Shown: in pieces, positions 20,121 to 32,845 of the stretch
Layout of the letters: each line of letters begins with the position of its first letter
Numbering within the stretch: the stretch's first letter is position 1
Source of the DNA: Alisma plantago-aquatica
Lineage: Eukaryota; Streptophyta; Magnoliopsida; Alismatales; Alismataceae
Length of the DNA stretch: 64,000 nucleotides
Direction of reading: 5' to 3'
NCBI GenBank assembly: GCA_963693085.1
Contig: OY856409.1
Span: forward strand, 526,651,303-526,715,302
The notes under the pieces: generated by a model
The model's input: only the letters and a program-made list of their open reading frames with translations
Told to the model about the DNA's origin: nothing
The model's database searches: none
Made by a program: the position numbers and the translations under genes

Positions 20121-23100
20121 TGTGACACCTAGTCACGCTCCAATGAGATTACTCAAAACACAAAACACGATCAATATTAATTAATCACATAGTCAATATT
20201 TCAGAATAATTAAAACCAAGTTCAACAATGTAAACAAACTCTAGAACATTTACATAAAGGTCCATCCTTCCATTCTCATATATAGTAATAGGTATTTACA
20301 TCGGGGTCTAATGGCCTCAGCCATATCCTATATATAAAAGATATTTCACAGATACATGCCATATATTTACAAACATTGGCATACTACCAAAATCTCATGT
20401 CGATGTAAGTATATCATCTAGAAAACACATCCCATACCCAGACCTGAGAGTACATGGACGACACTAGGACTCTACTACTAATACCTACAACTGACCAACC
20501 TTCTGAATCTATTCATCACCAAGCTAGTTCTCTTCCACAACATGACCTTGACCTCGTTTCCCGTGACCACCTAAAAAGATGTGGTGACCCATTGGTGAAG
20601 ACCCAGTCCCAACAAGAGATATAACTCTCTCCAACAAATATTAATTACAACATATTAATTACAACAATAAACTAAGCAGATAAAGTATTGAAGAAATAAT
20701 GTAAGAAAATTGAGCAAGTAAGCATACTAAGCAGTTAAGCAAATAAACTTTATCATCAAGTAGAATTACTTAAATCTCATAAGTCTACATTATATAAGAA
20801 TTATGTAGTATAAAGGTAAGACAAGATCTACTCAACCAATGTGAACCATATTTAACCCTAGAAAATATACTACACGGCTTATATTACATATTTTATTATG
20901 CCTTGGGAAATTGAGTTGTACCATTAAAAGTCCAACTGACCACTGTGAAGTGTTATTTAGTTCCATAAAAGATGTAGGAGTGCTGATATCCTAAGATCTC
21001 TCCCCCTTCGTCAGTACGAGCGAACTGTAGTGACATACTAGTCAAACTTCCAACAATGACATGTAGTCAAACTGATAACAACTAGTCCATACTTGGAACA
21101 AGTTACAACACTAGAAACCAGGGTATACAAAACCCTTTCTTCTGAGGTACAACCGCAACTGTCCTCAATCACATTAAATATTTGAGGTATGACCGCAGCC
21201 ATCGTCCATAACATGCATTTGTGGATGACAAGGATATATCCTCAACTTGCCACCCACACATACTCAACAATATGCACTCTGAGTTTCCCTTAGGAATACT
21301 CATTTCACCATCCAACAAGTTCTGACATCAAAGATGGCTATACGGCACAGGACATTACATGATTATTATTTCACTTGATTAGTTGTTGCCAATTGGGTGA
21401 ATTAAGGCTGCATCAAACAAATGGACATACAAACCCTAATTCATTTCTATCAAGTGTATAAGCATTGCAACTTCAGAAGATATAAAATGTTTGAGGTGTA
21501 AGTGTTGATCACATTATCACATGCTATCATTCACACAAATTAAAGGACCATACTTGTCATCATACCCTTACAAGGTACCAATTACTTATCACGGAATCCA
21601 GGGTTTCAACGTTATTGGATCATGAAGAGGATATCACCTCAATCAGTCCTCAAACATGCCCAAAGGTCATTAAGACCATCACTATATGCATTTAACACCA
21701 TCAGATATTAAGCTAATGTCATCATTGATTGATATCATCATTAGAGAATCAAACCATTGCTCATTGAGATTCCAAGTGAGCCTAAAACTGACCTAGGGTG
21801 TGACTATCAATTCACACCATTGTTTATAAACCTTAATCACCACCTTTGGTTTTTATGAAGACCACACCATCAAGTCATGTGTTTAAAGGAGAAACCAACC
21901 TAGAAATCCTAATATGGACCATTGGTTGATAGGTTCTTAGCACCATAGGTGGTGATACCAACCTGAACTAAGTCATATACTTCCTCATAAAGAACGTGCA
22001 CATGATTATAGGTTCATCTAGAACTAGAAACAAAAATAGGAAACACCATAAAAATCGAAATCCCAAACAAACTTAGCTTCTTAATGCTTAAATCACCATT
22101 TTTAAGCAAGAACATGAGGTAACAAGCTTATAGTAACCAATATAAGTAAAAGGGGTTATAAAAATCACCTATAATAAAAAGAATAGACTTCTATCAGCAA
22201 GGAACTCGATCTAAGAAGGTAGAAAACCCAAGAAGAGGATATGATCTCATCCAAGTAGGCGCCCTTCTTCATAAGGGATCAAAACCCTAGAAGAAGAAGC
22301 AAGAAAGGTAGGATCTTGAGCTCTAAAGAAACTTTTACCATGGAACATAAGAGTTATGACATGGAGGAAGGTCTAAGTAAGGATAAGAGCAAGAAAAATG
22401 GAGAAATAAGGAAGAAAACAACTTTCCTTGGTAGAAAGCCCTAGAAGTCGACCTTGGAAACCCTAGGTAGGGCTAGATGGAGCTCTAGGACAACCTTCTT
22501 CTCCGAAAAGAGGTTGTCTTCTACCTTCAAGCACTTGGTTCTATAGAAAAACAAAGTGTATTTTTTGATCTAGGTTATAGGAAAGAGAAATGAATAAAAA
22601 TTTTCATACTTGGGCTAGGAAGAGGTAGATATAGCCCATAGATAAGGATGGACGCAAGCATGATCGTACAAGTAGCTCCCTATTTGTCCATGGCCTTAAA
22701 CTATTAAGGATATACAAGAAACCACACAAGAATCTTCCCCACCATCAATGGAGACTTGATTAAGAACCGTTTGTTGAATTTACAAGCCAAACAAATAAAG
22801 CATTGTTTGATAGCTCCTAAAGGTATGTAGCTCATCCTTAAAGGGGTAAACCCTAAAATACCCTTAAAGGAAAACACCTCCAAACAAAGGTTCAACTAGG
22901 CGTCCCATGGCTCAAAAATCTCAACAATGATAACATAACATCTAAGTAACATAATGCACGTGAAAATTTGCAATGAAAACCTATCAATTAGGTAAATTGT
23001 AGAAAAGTCCAAAATGTACATAAAATTACATAACTTGCTCAAACATTGTCCAAATTGGAACAAATTTGAAATGTAAGCTTGTATTATTATTCCAAAGCAT

Positions 23101-23185
23101 ATAAGAAGGTTATATTATTGTTATAAGAAATCAACTATGGTAATTAATCTTATTCAACACTTTAAGCAAGTTCAGGGGCCTTACA
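20121..23185 (-). repeat. Tekay 5' LTR, 3065 bp
   Basis: On the minus strand it starts TGTAAGGCCCCTGAACTTGC (23185) and ends GGTGTCACA (20121), next to the PBS. A second copy of the same LTR family lies at 38963-50454, giving independent support for both ends. It has two copies of a ~40-50 bp unit (GAGGTAYGACCGCARC) near 21146-21215. The flank GATGG (23186-23190) should be the target duplication. Its partner is outside the window. Confidence 0.88.
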
Positions 23186-24574
23186 GATGGCCTTGTCCCG
23201 TAGCATCAACTCCTCCTTTCTTCCCTATGCAGTGCCGGGTCAATTTAGAGGCACTGTAGGTGGCGCCAACATCCTATACTACAAGAAGAGGTGTCAAACT
23301 CATCAAGAAGTAAATATCTAGTTATGACTATTGCTACTATTGAACATTGTCCTGATTGGCAATGGAGAATATCTGAGGCTCCATAAAATGGGATTGTAAC
23401 CTTACTGGTTCAATGTGTAAGTTGCTTCTTTGGCTGAAAGTTGATGAATCCTAAGTTATATCATAGAGGCAAATTTGATCATCTACTCAATTTATACTAG
23501 ACATATTGATTGTGGCACTTGCAAAGAAAGAGATGGCACACACGCAACACAGAACTGGCAAGTAAGATCAATGTATCATTACAAAGAAAGAGATAGCACA
23601 CACACAACATGAAACTGGCTAATAAGATTAATGAATCTATGATAATAAAATCCAATATCGTCTAGTTTAAGTTACACACACGCATGCCCAGATAGTTGTT
23701 GTGTTCATTGACTCTTGATGTTGAGTATGTCTCTGACATCATAGTATATTATTGCTTCAAAGAGTCAATTGAGCACGACATTCACACGGTCACTTCATCC
23801 TTCCCATCCTAGCTCATGGGGAAAAAATGCCAACCACAGTGACAACAATGGGGAGTAATGCAGTCTTTGTTGTCATGTCACCAGTTAGCTTACTTATTGA
23901 ATATTTACTTACCCTCATCTTATGATATTTTTTCTTGTTCATATACCATTTATGAGGCAAAGTTAGATGTATTTTAGAACTAGTGTATGAAACATGATCC
24001 CACCTTGTCTCAAAATATGGGGAGATTTTTGATACCACATCTGACTTTGATTATTATATGAACAAATTTCCTTTCCTTAGCCATTTCTCACTATTGGTGT
24101 TTATTATGGTCCGGGTATGAACTGTCATCTGATATTGAAGTTTTAAAGGGGTCTAGTGGTGGATCTAGAAATAATGATTTAGTCAAGTCATGACATATGA
24201 GATGACTTTTAGCCTATGATATTGTCGGTTAACAAAACAACAAAAAAATATTATACAACTATTATAATGTCTTCAATCAGGGAATATAAACCAACTTTAA
24301 TATTAAAAGAATAAAAGGTACATGTATTGAAAGTTAGAAACTTACATGATTTGTGATAATATTAAATAGTCAAAGAGAACCCTGCCAAAGTCTTGTAGTC
24401 TGGAAATGATGCATAAAAACATTAACATCAATGTTTTTAATAAATCATGTTTCACATGTGCCAACAACCAACCATTAAGAGATACATTCTTACAAACCTT
24501 AGAGATGAATTGGGTTTTCTTAGAGTATTTTGAGTTTTTGTGGTCTTAGTTTGATAGAGTTTTTGGAATTTTAC
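23186..24574. other. Anonymous A/T-rich DNA
   Basis: No protein domain or element end is recognisable on either strand apart from the 60-bp duplication at 23521. It is probably old transposon debris. Confidence 0.5.
23521..23640. repeat. 60-bp tandem duplication (2 copies)
   Basis: Two adjacent 60-base units, 23521-23580 and 23581-23640, both begin (G/A)CAAAGAAAGAGAT and share GCACACAC and AACTGGC at the same offsets, with about a dozen differences. Confidence 0.8.
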
Positions 24575-24577
24575 TTA

Positions 24578-25584
24578 GGCTCCGATTGCTTTGGTGTAAG
24601 TCATAAGTTTTGTGGAACTCATTTTCTGGAAACTATAGTATAGTTTCTAGAACTTAGGTTCCATTCACTTCCATGTGATTGGTTTGTTGCAAGTGTAAAT
24701 ATTGAAAATGCTAAAACCATTGCTAATTTTTATAGTGTAGTATAAAAAAGCAAGCATGGAAAAGACATAAAAAATCCTAACCGTGAAAATCACAATATTT
24801 TTCAATCATAATAACATCAAAAGTGGTTATGGTGTGGATGTCGCTCCTTTAAAAAATATTTTATTATGATACAACTATAATCTTAATAAAACTATTATGA
24901 TTAAAATCACATAGCAATATTTTGATTTCACTTTGTATGTATAAAGTATTGTAATAATATCCACATTTCATGTGATTGTAAATATAATTTTTGGTTCATC
25001 GTTGTTTAACACATTGTAAAATATTAATTTAAATTTTTGTGGGGAATTTTTATTATATTATTCGTGCATGGTCATAGCTAATTGTCATTTTTCTCATCTT
25101 ATTATATAAATTTGATGAATAAAAATATGACAGGTAAATCACATTGTTTTCACATGGTGCAATGTGTATCTTTTTCATGTTGTTTCTATTTTTTATTTTG
25201 TAAATCACAATGATACTGGTAGTTATAGTTTAAAATATTTTACATAGTGTGATTATAGTGTATGCTATTTTTTCATATTACATTATGGTTTTAAAAATGA
25301 ACTATATCCACATCAATAATATTACTAGTCATAAATATTTTATGTGCCATTTGTGACGAATGAAGAACATAATTGTATAAGAAATGTTGTTAGTTGTCCC
25401 GAAACTCATTTTCCGCTTTTTTTAATAGGTAACTCATGAACTATGTTTTGTATGTTAGTCTGTAACTCACCAGAAGTCACGGAACTCAAGTTCCAACACT
25501 TACTATAAACCAATCATACAAAAATACTTAAGGAACTCCAATTCATAAGTTTTGCGGACTAGTTACGACAAATCAATCAGAGCC
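24578..25584. mobile_element. PIF/Harbinger-like non-autonomous DNA transposon
   Basis: The left end GGCTCCGATTGCTTTG pairs with the reverse complement of the right end, GGCTCTGATTGATTTG, as terminal inverted repeats of about 16 bp. Direct TTA trinucleotides (24575-24577 and 25585-25587) flank it as target duplications, as in the PIF/Harbinger superfamily. Inverted similarity continues inward (ATAAGTTTTG near the left, CAAAACTTAT complement near the right), and AACTCATTTTC words recur near both ends. There is no transposase ORF in its 1007 bp. It is large for a MITE and may be a deletion derivative of an autonomous copy. Confidence 0.72.
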
Positions 25585-25587
25585 TTA

Positions 25588-26880
25588 GTACCAAAGTCTA
25601 TCTAGAGTTACAATTTGCACTTATCTAATTTTGAGAGTGTGGATTATGTGTGTATGATCTTTTGGGATTTGTCCATTGGAGTATTGGATGAATTGAAATC
25701 CCTAAAATTAACAAAAAAAGCAATCATTCAGAGATTCATCACTTATCTTGTTTCATAGCAGTGTTTTAGGGTTTTCATCATAGAAAACTCTTTCTCCATG
25801 GTAGTAGTTGTAAAAGACAATATCAATTAGACATTATAAGTCAGTAGACTAAATGGAAATGTTTCTATTGTATTTTTGACCAACTTGTGAGCAAGAGTGT
25901 GACAAATACATTAAATGTAGGTATTTAGTTGGATTCTAAATTTGTCAATATCTTGCATATTTATGCCTCTAGGATATAATGCTACCATCAAAATAGATTT
26001 ACCTTCACCAGAGGTGACAAAGTTATCAATTGGATCAAGGGAAGCAATGCACAATAATAGCACTATGTTTCCTTCATTGAATCCTCATTCACATCATTTA
26101 CCAATAATTCTATCATTGTGACAAAAACATAGAATTAAAACTAGTCTGCATCTGTCTTCACCTTTTAGCCACCTAACAATCTACTTGACATCACATAAAC
26201 ATCATTCATATGCTTCAGTGGAATTTCATAATTTACATATATTTTAAAAACCAAATTTCATGAAAATTTTCCATTCATCATCATTTGTCATCAAAAAATT
26301 AGTTACCTCTTCACTATGATGACATGATAATTTTATTAGAGATAGGATACACATCAACACCATTGTCTTCTTATATCAAATGAGTGTATTAAACATGACA
26401 AGTTTCCAATATATTATCCTTTTTTATTCTCTCTCTCTATCTCTTTATTCAATCAGTTGATTCCTCATCCATTTTTTAACAATGCATTAAACGCGCCGGT
26501 ATCCAACTTACTCTTGTTTTGAAGACTCTCTCTCCCCACCCAACCTTACTAATATATCATTTTCAATACAACATCATTTTTCATCACCCTCTCTCTCCAT
26601 ACCCCCACCATCCTAATATTTTGTTTTGAATATAACTTATGTTTCATCACATCCTAGATTTTTTTTCTATCTATCCAACTCATCCTCCTCTGTAATCCTT
26701 GCTCCTCTAAAAAATAGGTAATTGTACACTAGAGTTTATTAATTGCAAATAAAGTAACTACAAGAGTGAAAACAGTAATTATCTAGTGATAATCATGAAA
26801 ACTAAGGGGGGTAATTGATTTTCCCCTACTAACCACTAAGAAACTATCATCCACGCGTGAGGTAGTGTCCTTAAGTGGCC
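25588..26880. other. Anonymous DNA, A/T-rich with CT-rich patches
   Basis: No gene or element recognised. CT-rich patches (CTCTCTCTCTATCTC near 26430 and similar ones at 26525 and 26600) are the only low-complexity signals. Confidence 0.4.
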
Positions 26881-26899
26881 TAAAAGATGCATCGTTTAG

Positions 26900-27822
26900 G
26901 TATTCAATTTAAACAACAATTGCTAAAAATTGAATGATTGGACCGTGAACCAACCATTTCATGTGTTGAACCAATCGATTCGAGTGTTCGGTTAATTGAA
27001 CTAAGATTGGTAATCTGATCCATGACATGACCAATTCAACAAGTAAACTGATTGGCTCAGGTCTTTGAACTGGCCGCTTCAAGTTGTGAACTGACTTATT
27101 AGTTTAGCAATTCGATTGGATCAATGATTGATATTGATATCATTTTGTGCATTAATCATATATTAATTACCAATACAATTATGATTTGGGAACATAGAAA
27201 AATGATCAATTCAAGAGTTGAACTGATCATCTCATGTGTGAACCGGCCGGTACAATGTTCCCATGTTTGAGAAAATTTATAAAATTCCATGTTTTCAACT
27301 CCCACTCAGTCTGTAAACCCTAACTCTAGCCATCCTATAAATAGAGGGGTATTGGGGGCCTTTTAGAGACAAAACAATAAGCTTTGACAATTGTTATCCT
27401 CTCTCATTGTGGTAACTGAGAGAGCCCGAGAAAGTCCTACCCTTCAAAGGGAGGGATAGTAAGGGAGAGACAATTAGGAGAGCAAGTTGGCACTAGCACA
27501 CTAACTAGAAGGGATAGATCCTTCTTGTTCACTCATCTAGAACGACAAGAGTTCCCAGTGGTCTGTGTGGACTACTATAGAGATGAGGAGGTTGTTGCCA
27601 CCGCTAAGAGGATGCAGTCAACCGTCATCTGTGGTGATCAACCACGAGGTCGTCGTTGACAGCCGTCCAGGTGCAACTTGAAGAAAGGTGCACACTGCAA
27701 CAAGGGATTGTTTCTAGAATTGCTCCAAGACCATAGTTGTTGAGACAATCTGTTGTTTAAGGGGAATATGAAAAGTAAATTTGCGGTTTCTACTTCCTTA
27801 TTTGATGCCATATTTCCCAACA
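26900..27822 (+). repeat. Possible solo LTR with TATA box
   Basis: Words such as TTGAACTGATC and GAACCAATCGATTC recur between 26940 and 27240. A consensus TATA box TATAAATAG stands at 27336-27344, followed by about 480 bp of leader-like sequence ending CCCAACA near 27822. The layout (word-repeat region, TATA, leader, CA end) matches the LTRs at 32846 and 51207. I found no start with a matching duplication, no PBS and no coding part, so solo LTR is an inference. A host promoter is less likely, as no exon follows. Confidence 0.35.
27336..27344 (+). promoter_or_regulatory. TATA box
   Basis: TATAAATAG in a locally GC-richer setting. It probably belongs to an LTR. Confidence 0.5.
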
Positions 27823-27826
27823 TATA

Positions 27827-28730
27827 GAACATGTATCTCTATGATTTAATCTATGTCATATCTTTGGACATGTATTTTTTCTTTATTTTGCCTACAAGCT
27901 TGATGTAGTAAACCTTCTAGTTCATTATGACTAGAGTGTTTCTTTCTTACTTCATATATATACTTGTCTGGATCTATTCCATTACTGGCTTCCTAGGTCC
28001 TATCCCCTCTGTCTCTCTAGTCTGTGGAGGGTGGATTTGGGTAAAAATGGATTTGTGACAGTGTTATCCTATGTGTCATTCAGGTTTGTTTCTTTATTGT
28101 GCTCAAATGTCAACTAACATTGTACATCGAACGACATGTGATGAGTGTAGTGACTTTAGGTCTAGGAACTACCATCACCATGAGAGATGATTCAGACTAC
28201 CAATCATGGTTTCCATATGTCACTCTCAAGGTGGGTTTGTTTGATACATTGTTCTATAACAAGTATATGTGTGTTTGGTTTGATATTACATATCATGAGT
28301 AATGAGATTCTATCATCAACCAACACACACTCTAGTAGTATGTGTTATTGATGTATATTAGCTTTCCACGATAATATCCTACTAGGGACATAACAAGAAT
28401 GTATATACTCTTAACATTTGTATGATCTCATTGTTCAGGTCCTCAACTAAAATACACACATAATTAAGTAATATCATTCTTTAGACATTTATTATGTTGC
28501 ATCATCATCTCATAACTGAATAAAATAGAATAACTTGGAAGATTGTGTTTATTATTAATCAAATAGTTTACAATATATGCCATTACAATCATCAATGATT
28601 GGATCTTTGGGCATACATACCAACACCAAATGCACCAGAGATGAAGCTTCTACATGAGGGGCATGAATATGTCTTCTTATATGATAAGAAAGTCTACCTT
28701 GTAATTGTTTGAGAAAAAAGACAAGTTGTT
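27827..28730. other. Anonymous DNA upstream of Athila-2 pol
   Basis: No domain recognised. The last ~180 bp may be the PR-RT linker of the following Athila pol, too decayed to read. Confidence 0.4.
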
Positions 28731-28734
28731 GACA

Positions 28735-30260
28735 GAACTAAGGAGGAGGAAGAAGGCACTAGGCTACAAAATGATAGATCTGACAAGAGTGAGCCAAGCC
28801 CTCAGCATGCACAAAATTAACATGATTGGCAACTAAAAGCCATCCATTGAGCCTCAATGCAATCTCAACCCTATTTTGAAGGAGGTTGTGCGTAAGGAGG
28901 AGATCAAGATACTACTTTCTGGTATCATCTATCCCATCTTTAATTCACCTTGGGTGTGTCCCATGCATGTTGTGCTAAAGAATGGAGACAATCACTTTTT
29001 TTGAATGAGAAAAATGACCTTATTCCCACCAACATCATTATCGGGTGGTGCATGTGCATAGACTATTGCAAGCTCAATAATGCAAATGGGAAGAACCACT
29101 TGCCTCTTCCTTTTCTTGATCAAGTCCTACAGTGACTTTCATGCCAGGAATACTTCTACTACCTAGATGGATATTCTAGATTCTATAAGATACCCATCCA
29201 TCCCAGCGATTAAGAGAAGACCGCCTTCACATGTCCCTTTGGCATGCATGCTTTTTTCCGTGTGCCATTTTGGTTATGCAACACACTTGCTACTTTCTAG
29301 CATTCCATGTCCAAAATATTCTCTAGCCTCACCAAAACTACAATATAAATCTTAATGGATGACTTCTTAGTCTATGGAGATCGTTTTAAATCATGTTTAC
29401 ACCATTTGTCCCTTGTCCTAGAATGTTGTGAAGAAGCGCATTTGGTGCTGAATTGGGAAAAATGTCACTTCATGGTGAACAAGGGAATTGTTCTAGGACA
29501 TCATGTCAACTATAGAGGCATAGAAGTTGACAAATCAAAGATAGAAGTGATTGCCAAACTATCTCCACCAACTATTGTCAAAGAAATCTGGGCATTCCCC
29601 AGACATGCCAAATTTTATAGAATATTCATTCACGGCTCTAGCCAAATCACCAAGCCTCTAACGAAGCTTCTCTTCAAGGATACGAAATTGATCTCTAATC
29701 ATGAATGCATTAAGAGCTTCAACAATGTAAAGGAAACTCTTATTTCTACTCCCATCCTTTGGGCACCAGACTAGTCTCTTCCCTTCAAAATTATTAGTGA
29801 TGCAAGTGATTATGTCATAGGGGTATTCCTAGGGTAGCATGTCGATAAGAAACATCACATTATTTACTATGAAGCAAGACTCTGGACAATGTGTGAAGGA
29901 ACTAAGAAGCAACTAAAAAGGAGCTTTTGTCCATTGTCTTTTCCTTTGACAAGTTTTCTCCTACTTTATTGGCTCATAAGTAACCATATACACTAATCAT
30001 GCGACTATCAAATATATGATATAAATGAAAGATGTGAAACCAAGTTTGATCAGAGGGATTCTTCTGCTTCATGAGTTTGATATAGAAATCAAGGATAAAA
30101 AAGGAAGTGAGAAGGTCTTCACATATCACCTTACCAAATTGCATGTCCAGAATAGTGAGATGATCTCTATCAACAACTCCTTACCTGATGACCACTTGCT
30201 GAAAATATCTACATTCACACCGTGGCATGTAAATTTTGTCAACTATCTAGCTGTAGGAGT
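28735..30260 (+). pseudogene. Athila-2 reverse transcriptase and RNase H, decayed
   Basis: A second, more diverged Athila-type pol. From 28860, NLNPILKEVVRKEEIKILLS and GIIYPIFNSPWVCPMHVV mark the RT start. IGWCMCIDYCKLNNANGKNH and LPLPFLDQVL follow at about 29040. The catalytic MDDFLVYG is at 29355-29378 and NWEKCHFMVNKGIVLGHHV at about 29450. LRTPI-like RNase H traces follow 29740, and ITNHATIKY and KPSLIRGILLLHEFDIEIKD lie near 29995-30100. Stops and frameshifts occur every 100-400 bp, more often than in the 1124-18271 copies, so it is older. Confidence 0.82.
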
Positions 30261-31160
30261 CCTTCATCCAGATAGGACATGCAATTATAAGAAAAAATTC
30301 ATGTTAGAGATTCACCACTATTATTGGGATTATCTTACGTCTTTCAATTATTCTCATATGGCCTTTATCATCATTGCATCTCTGAAGAGGAAGCTACTCT
30401 TATTCTTGAATAGTGTCAATCAGGACCAACTGGGTGCAACATGAGCTCCAAAAATATTGTGTTTAAAGTCCTTCAATGTGGGTTCTTTTGACCTACTATC
30501 TTCAAGGACGATCATCAATTTGTTAAGTCATGTGTCCAATGCCAACATTCAGGTAATATTTCCAACATGGGTGAGATTCCCCTCAAACATTAGCAAGAAG
30601 TGGAGATCTTTGATGTTTTGGGTGTGGATTACATGGGTCCATTCCCCTCCACTTATGTCTTCTCATACATACAGGTAGGTGTTGATTATGTTTCAAAATG
30701 GGTTGAATCCATCCCCACAATGTCTACTGATTCCAAGGCAGTGATCAAAACATTCAAAGATATCATTATCGCATGCCTTGGAGTCCCCTGAACCGTCATT
30801 TCTAATGGGGGACTACACTTTTGGGAATGTATCTTTAAAGCACTTCTCTATAGATATGGAGTTTCTCATCGTGTACACACTCCTTACCACACTTAGACTA
30901 GTGATCAGGCGGAAGTTTCCAACCATTGAATCAAATATATTCTTGAGACGTCAGTCAGAAGGCCACAAAAAGATTGAGAAAACAAGTTAAAATATGCACT
31001 CTTGGCATATAGGACTGCATATAAGACTCACCTAGGCAATACACCTTTCTTTCGCAAACTATGGGAAGTCTTGTCATTTACCAGTGGAGCTTAGACACAA
31101 AGCTCAATGGGCCATCAAGCAACTCAACTTCAACTTCCATGGAGCAAAAGAAAATTGACT
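30261..31160 (+). pseudogene. Athila-2 integrase, decayed
   Basis: The zinc-binding region is partly readable near 30520-30550 (CVQCQHSGNIS). The DDE core has [10 protein letters not shown] (30618), [17 protein letters not shown] (30676), then ISNGGLHF (30797) where ISDGG is expected, so the second catalytic Asp is Asn. QAEVSNH keeps the third acidic residue at about 30910. AYRTAYKTHLGNTPFF near 31010 marks the end of the core. Several stops and shifts. Continues the pol of 28735-30260. Confidence 0.8.
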
Positions 31161-32845
31161 ACTTCAACAGTAAGAGATAAAAGAAATACAGATGACTGTG
31201 TATGAAAATGCACATATCTACTAGGAGAGTACAAAGATGTACCATGATGGCACCCTGAAGAGGAAATATATGCAAGTCAAAGACTAGGAGAGTACAAATA
31301 TGTACCATGATGGCACCCTGAAGAGGAAATATATGCAAGACGAAGACTAAGTATTACTATACAAATCTTGTCTCTATCTCTTTTTAGGAAAGCTCCTGAC
31401 ATGATGATTGGGTCCATTCACCATCAAGCACATCTTCAAGTTATGGATCTATTATCATTTGGAGTGAGAAGATTGGTGAATTCATAGTCAATGGCTAACA
31501 TTATGAACATCATTTCATTAACATTGATGTGTAGGCCAATCAACCACTCTCACTTCTCCCTCCAACATATCATGATTGATTTTTTAGGCATCAAGTTGTT
31601 GATGTTAAACAAAGGCATTTCTCGAGAGGCAACCTAAGTGTTAGTTTCATTTGTAGTTGTTTTCACATCTTATTTCATTTTTTTTTAATTTAGTTAGTGT
31701 ATCTCTTGACAAGAACACTGATTATAACAATTTTAATTGTAGGTGAATAACTTCTACTAAATGGAGAGAAACCATGGTCTATGGCCCAACCAACATAATT
31801 ATTCACCTCTACCTTGAGTTTAATGTTTGCTCAAGAAGGAGAAAATATCTAAGTTCAGGGTGGAGTGTGGGTGGTACGTATTCTACTATCTACTCACATC
31901 TATATATTTGAACTTATGATCTTATCATTGCATACGTCATGCATTGCATTTAGCTTAAAATGTTCGTAAAAATAGAGTAAACAAAACCATTACCTAGTCA
32001 TATTAGATCATGTTACCCTGGAAAACATGTCAAGTTTTAGGAACAGAGAGGGATCAAACACATTGTTCTTCAAACTGACTAGTGAAGCAAATTCATGAAA
32101 TCATTACTTTTTCCCTCATCATGTCAGTATTCAAGCATAATGAGTACAACCTGGTGCACAGAATCATAAATCAAGTTGCATGTTGATTTGACTCCTCTTC
32201 TACATTTCTTCTTCCATCTTCTTACCTTCCATTATTCAAAAAGAAAATTAAAATCCATAAAAGTGACAAACTCCAAGTTTTGGGTGCACACCCCCTAGCT
32301 GCTCTATTCTCTTCTTCAATGCCCCACTCTATGTAATAGGAGCATACCACCAAAAAGAAACAATATCGATGTATAAAAAAAAGAAAAAAATATTGCAATA
32401 TATGTATATGCACAAATAAAATCAATCTCGAGTCAAATAGAGGAGAGATCTGCATCTTCCTTCTGCAACGCCTTTCTCTCCATTCTCTACCCAGAGACAC
32501 AATGTATGTCTCAATTTGATATCCTTTTCATGCCCACTAGTGTCAGATAATCTACATACTTATTGTTTTGTACATTTCTCTAAATGCTCATGAAAACTCT
32601 TAGATTTGTCTTATATTGGAAATAGTGGTGAGGAAGTGTTCTTAGAAGCAAAATTGGAAACAAAGACATGGACAGATGTGTCCTATGGTCTCATGAAGTT
32701 GGGATGCTTGGCGATGTCATGTGGTAGGGAAATGAGCACGATTTGAAGATGAGGCAATCAGATGGGTTGAAAGAATATATTTGGCAACTTTTTAGATTTT
32801 ATGTAACTCGAGGACGAGCAGCATTTAAGTAATTCTAGTTTTAGT
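31161..32845 (+). other. Athila-2 3' non-coding tract
   Basis: Contains the AGAGGCAACCTAAG signature near 31626 that follows integrase in Athila elements, a PPT-like AAGTTCAGGGTGGAGTG at about 31852, and GAGGACGAGCAGCATTTAAG at 32810-32829, the counterpart of the phrase before the PPT of copy 1 (10698). The true PPT is eroded to AATTCTAGTTTTAG. No env-position ORF is visible here. Confidence 0.6.
31220..31345. repeat. 63-bp tandem duplication (2 copies)
   Basis: Two units starting ACTAGGAGAGTACAAA at 31220 and 31283. Both contain GTACCATGATGGCACCCTGA, with only a few differences, so the duplication is much younger than the host element. Confidence 0.85.

Larger units (their letters stand above)
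1..23185 (-). mobile_element. Tekay/Del-type Ty3/gypsy retrotransposon, partial, split by Athila insertion
   Basis: On the minus strand the order from right to left is LTR (23185-20121), PBS (20113-20096), gag, PR, then after the 1124-18271 insertion RT and the start of RNase H, running off the left edge. The RT phrases, the initiator-Met PBS and a 3-kb LTR beginning TGTAAGGCCCC are the signs of the Tekay/Del chromovirus lineage. Integrase, chromodomain and 3' LTR must lie left of base 1. All coding parts carry stops or frameshifts. The lineage call is by motif recognition. It is the older partner of the nest, since the Athila complex sits inside its polyprotein. Confidence 0.85.

Noticed and set aside
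21146..21215. Possible CRISPR-like direct repeats (GAGGTAYGACCGC units)
   Set aside because: Two or three degenerate units inside a Tekay LTR of a plant genome, without regular spacers. They are LTR minisatellite units.
28099..28302. 67-codon open frame in anonymous DNA
   Set aside because: Short, with no motif and no promoter or splice context. It is within the chance range for A/T-rich sequence.
32222..32500. 92-codon antisense open frame
   Set aside because: It sits in the non-coding tract of Athila-2, with no domain and low-complexity hydrophobic composition.
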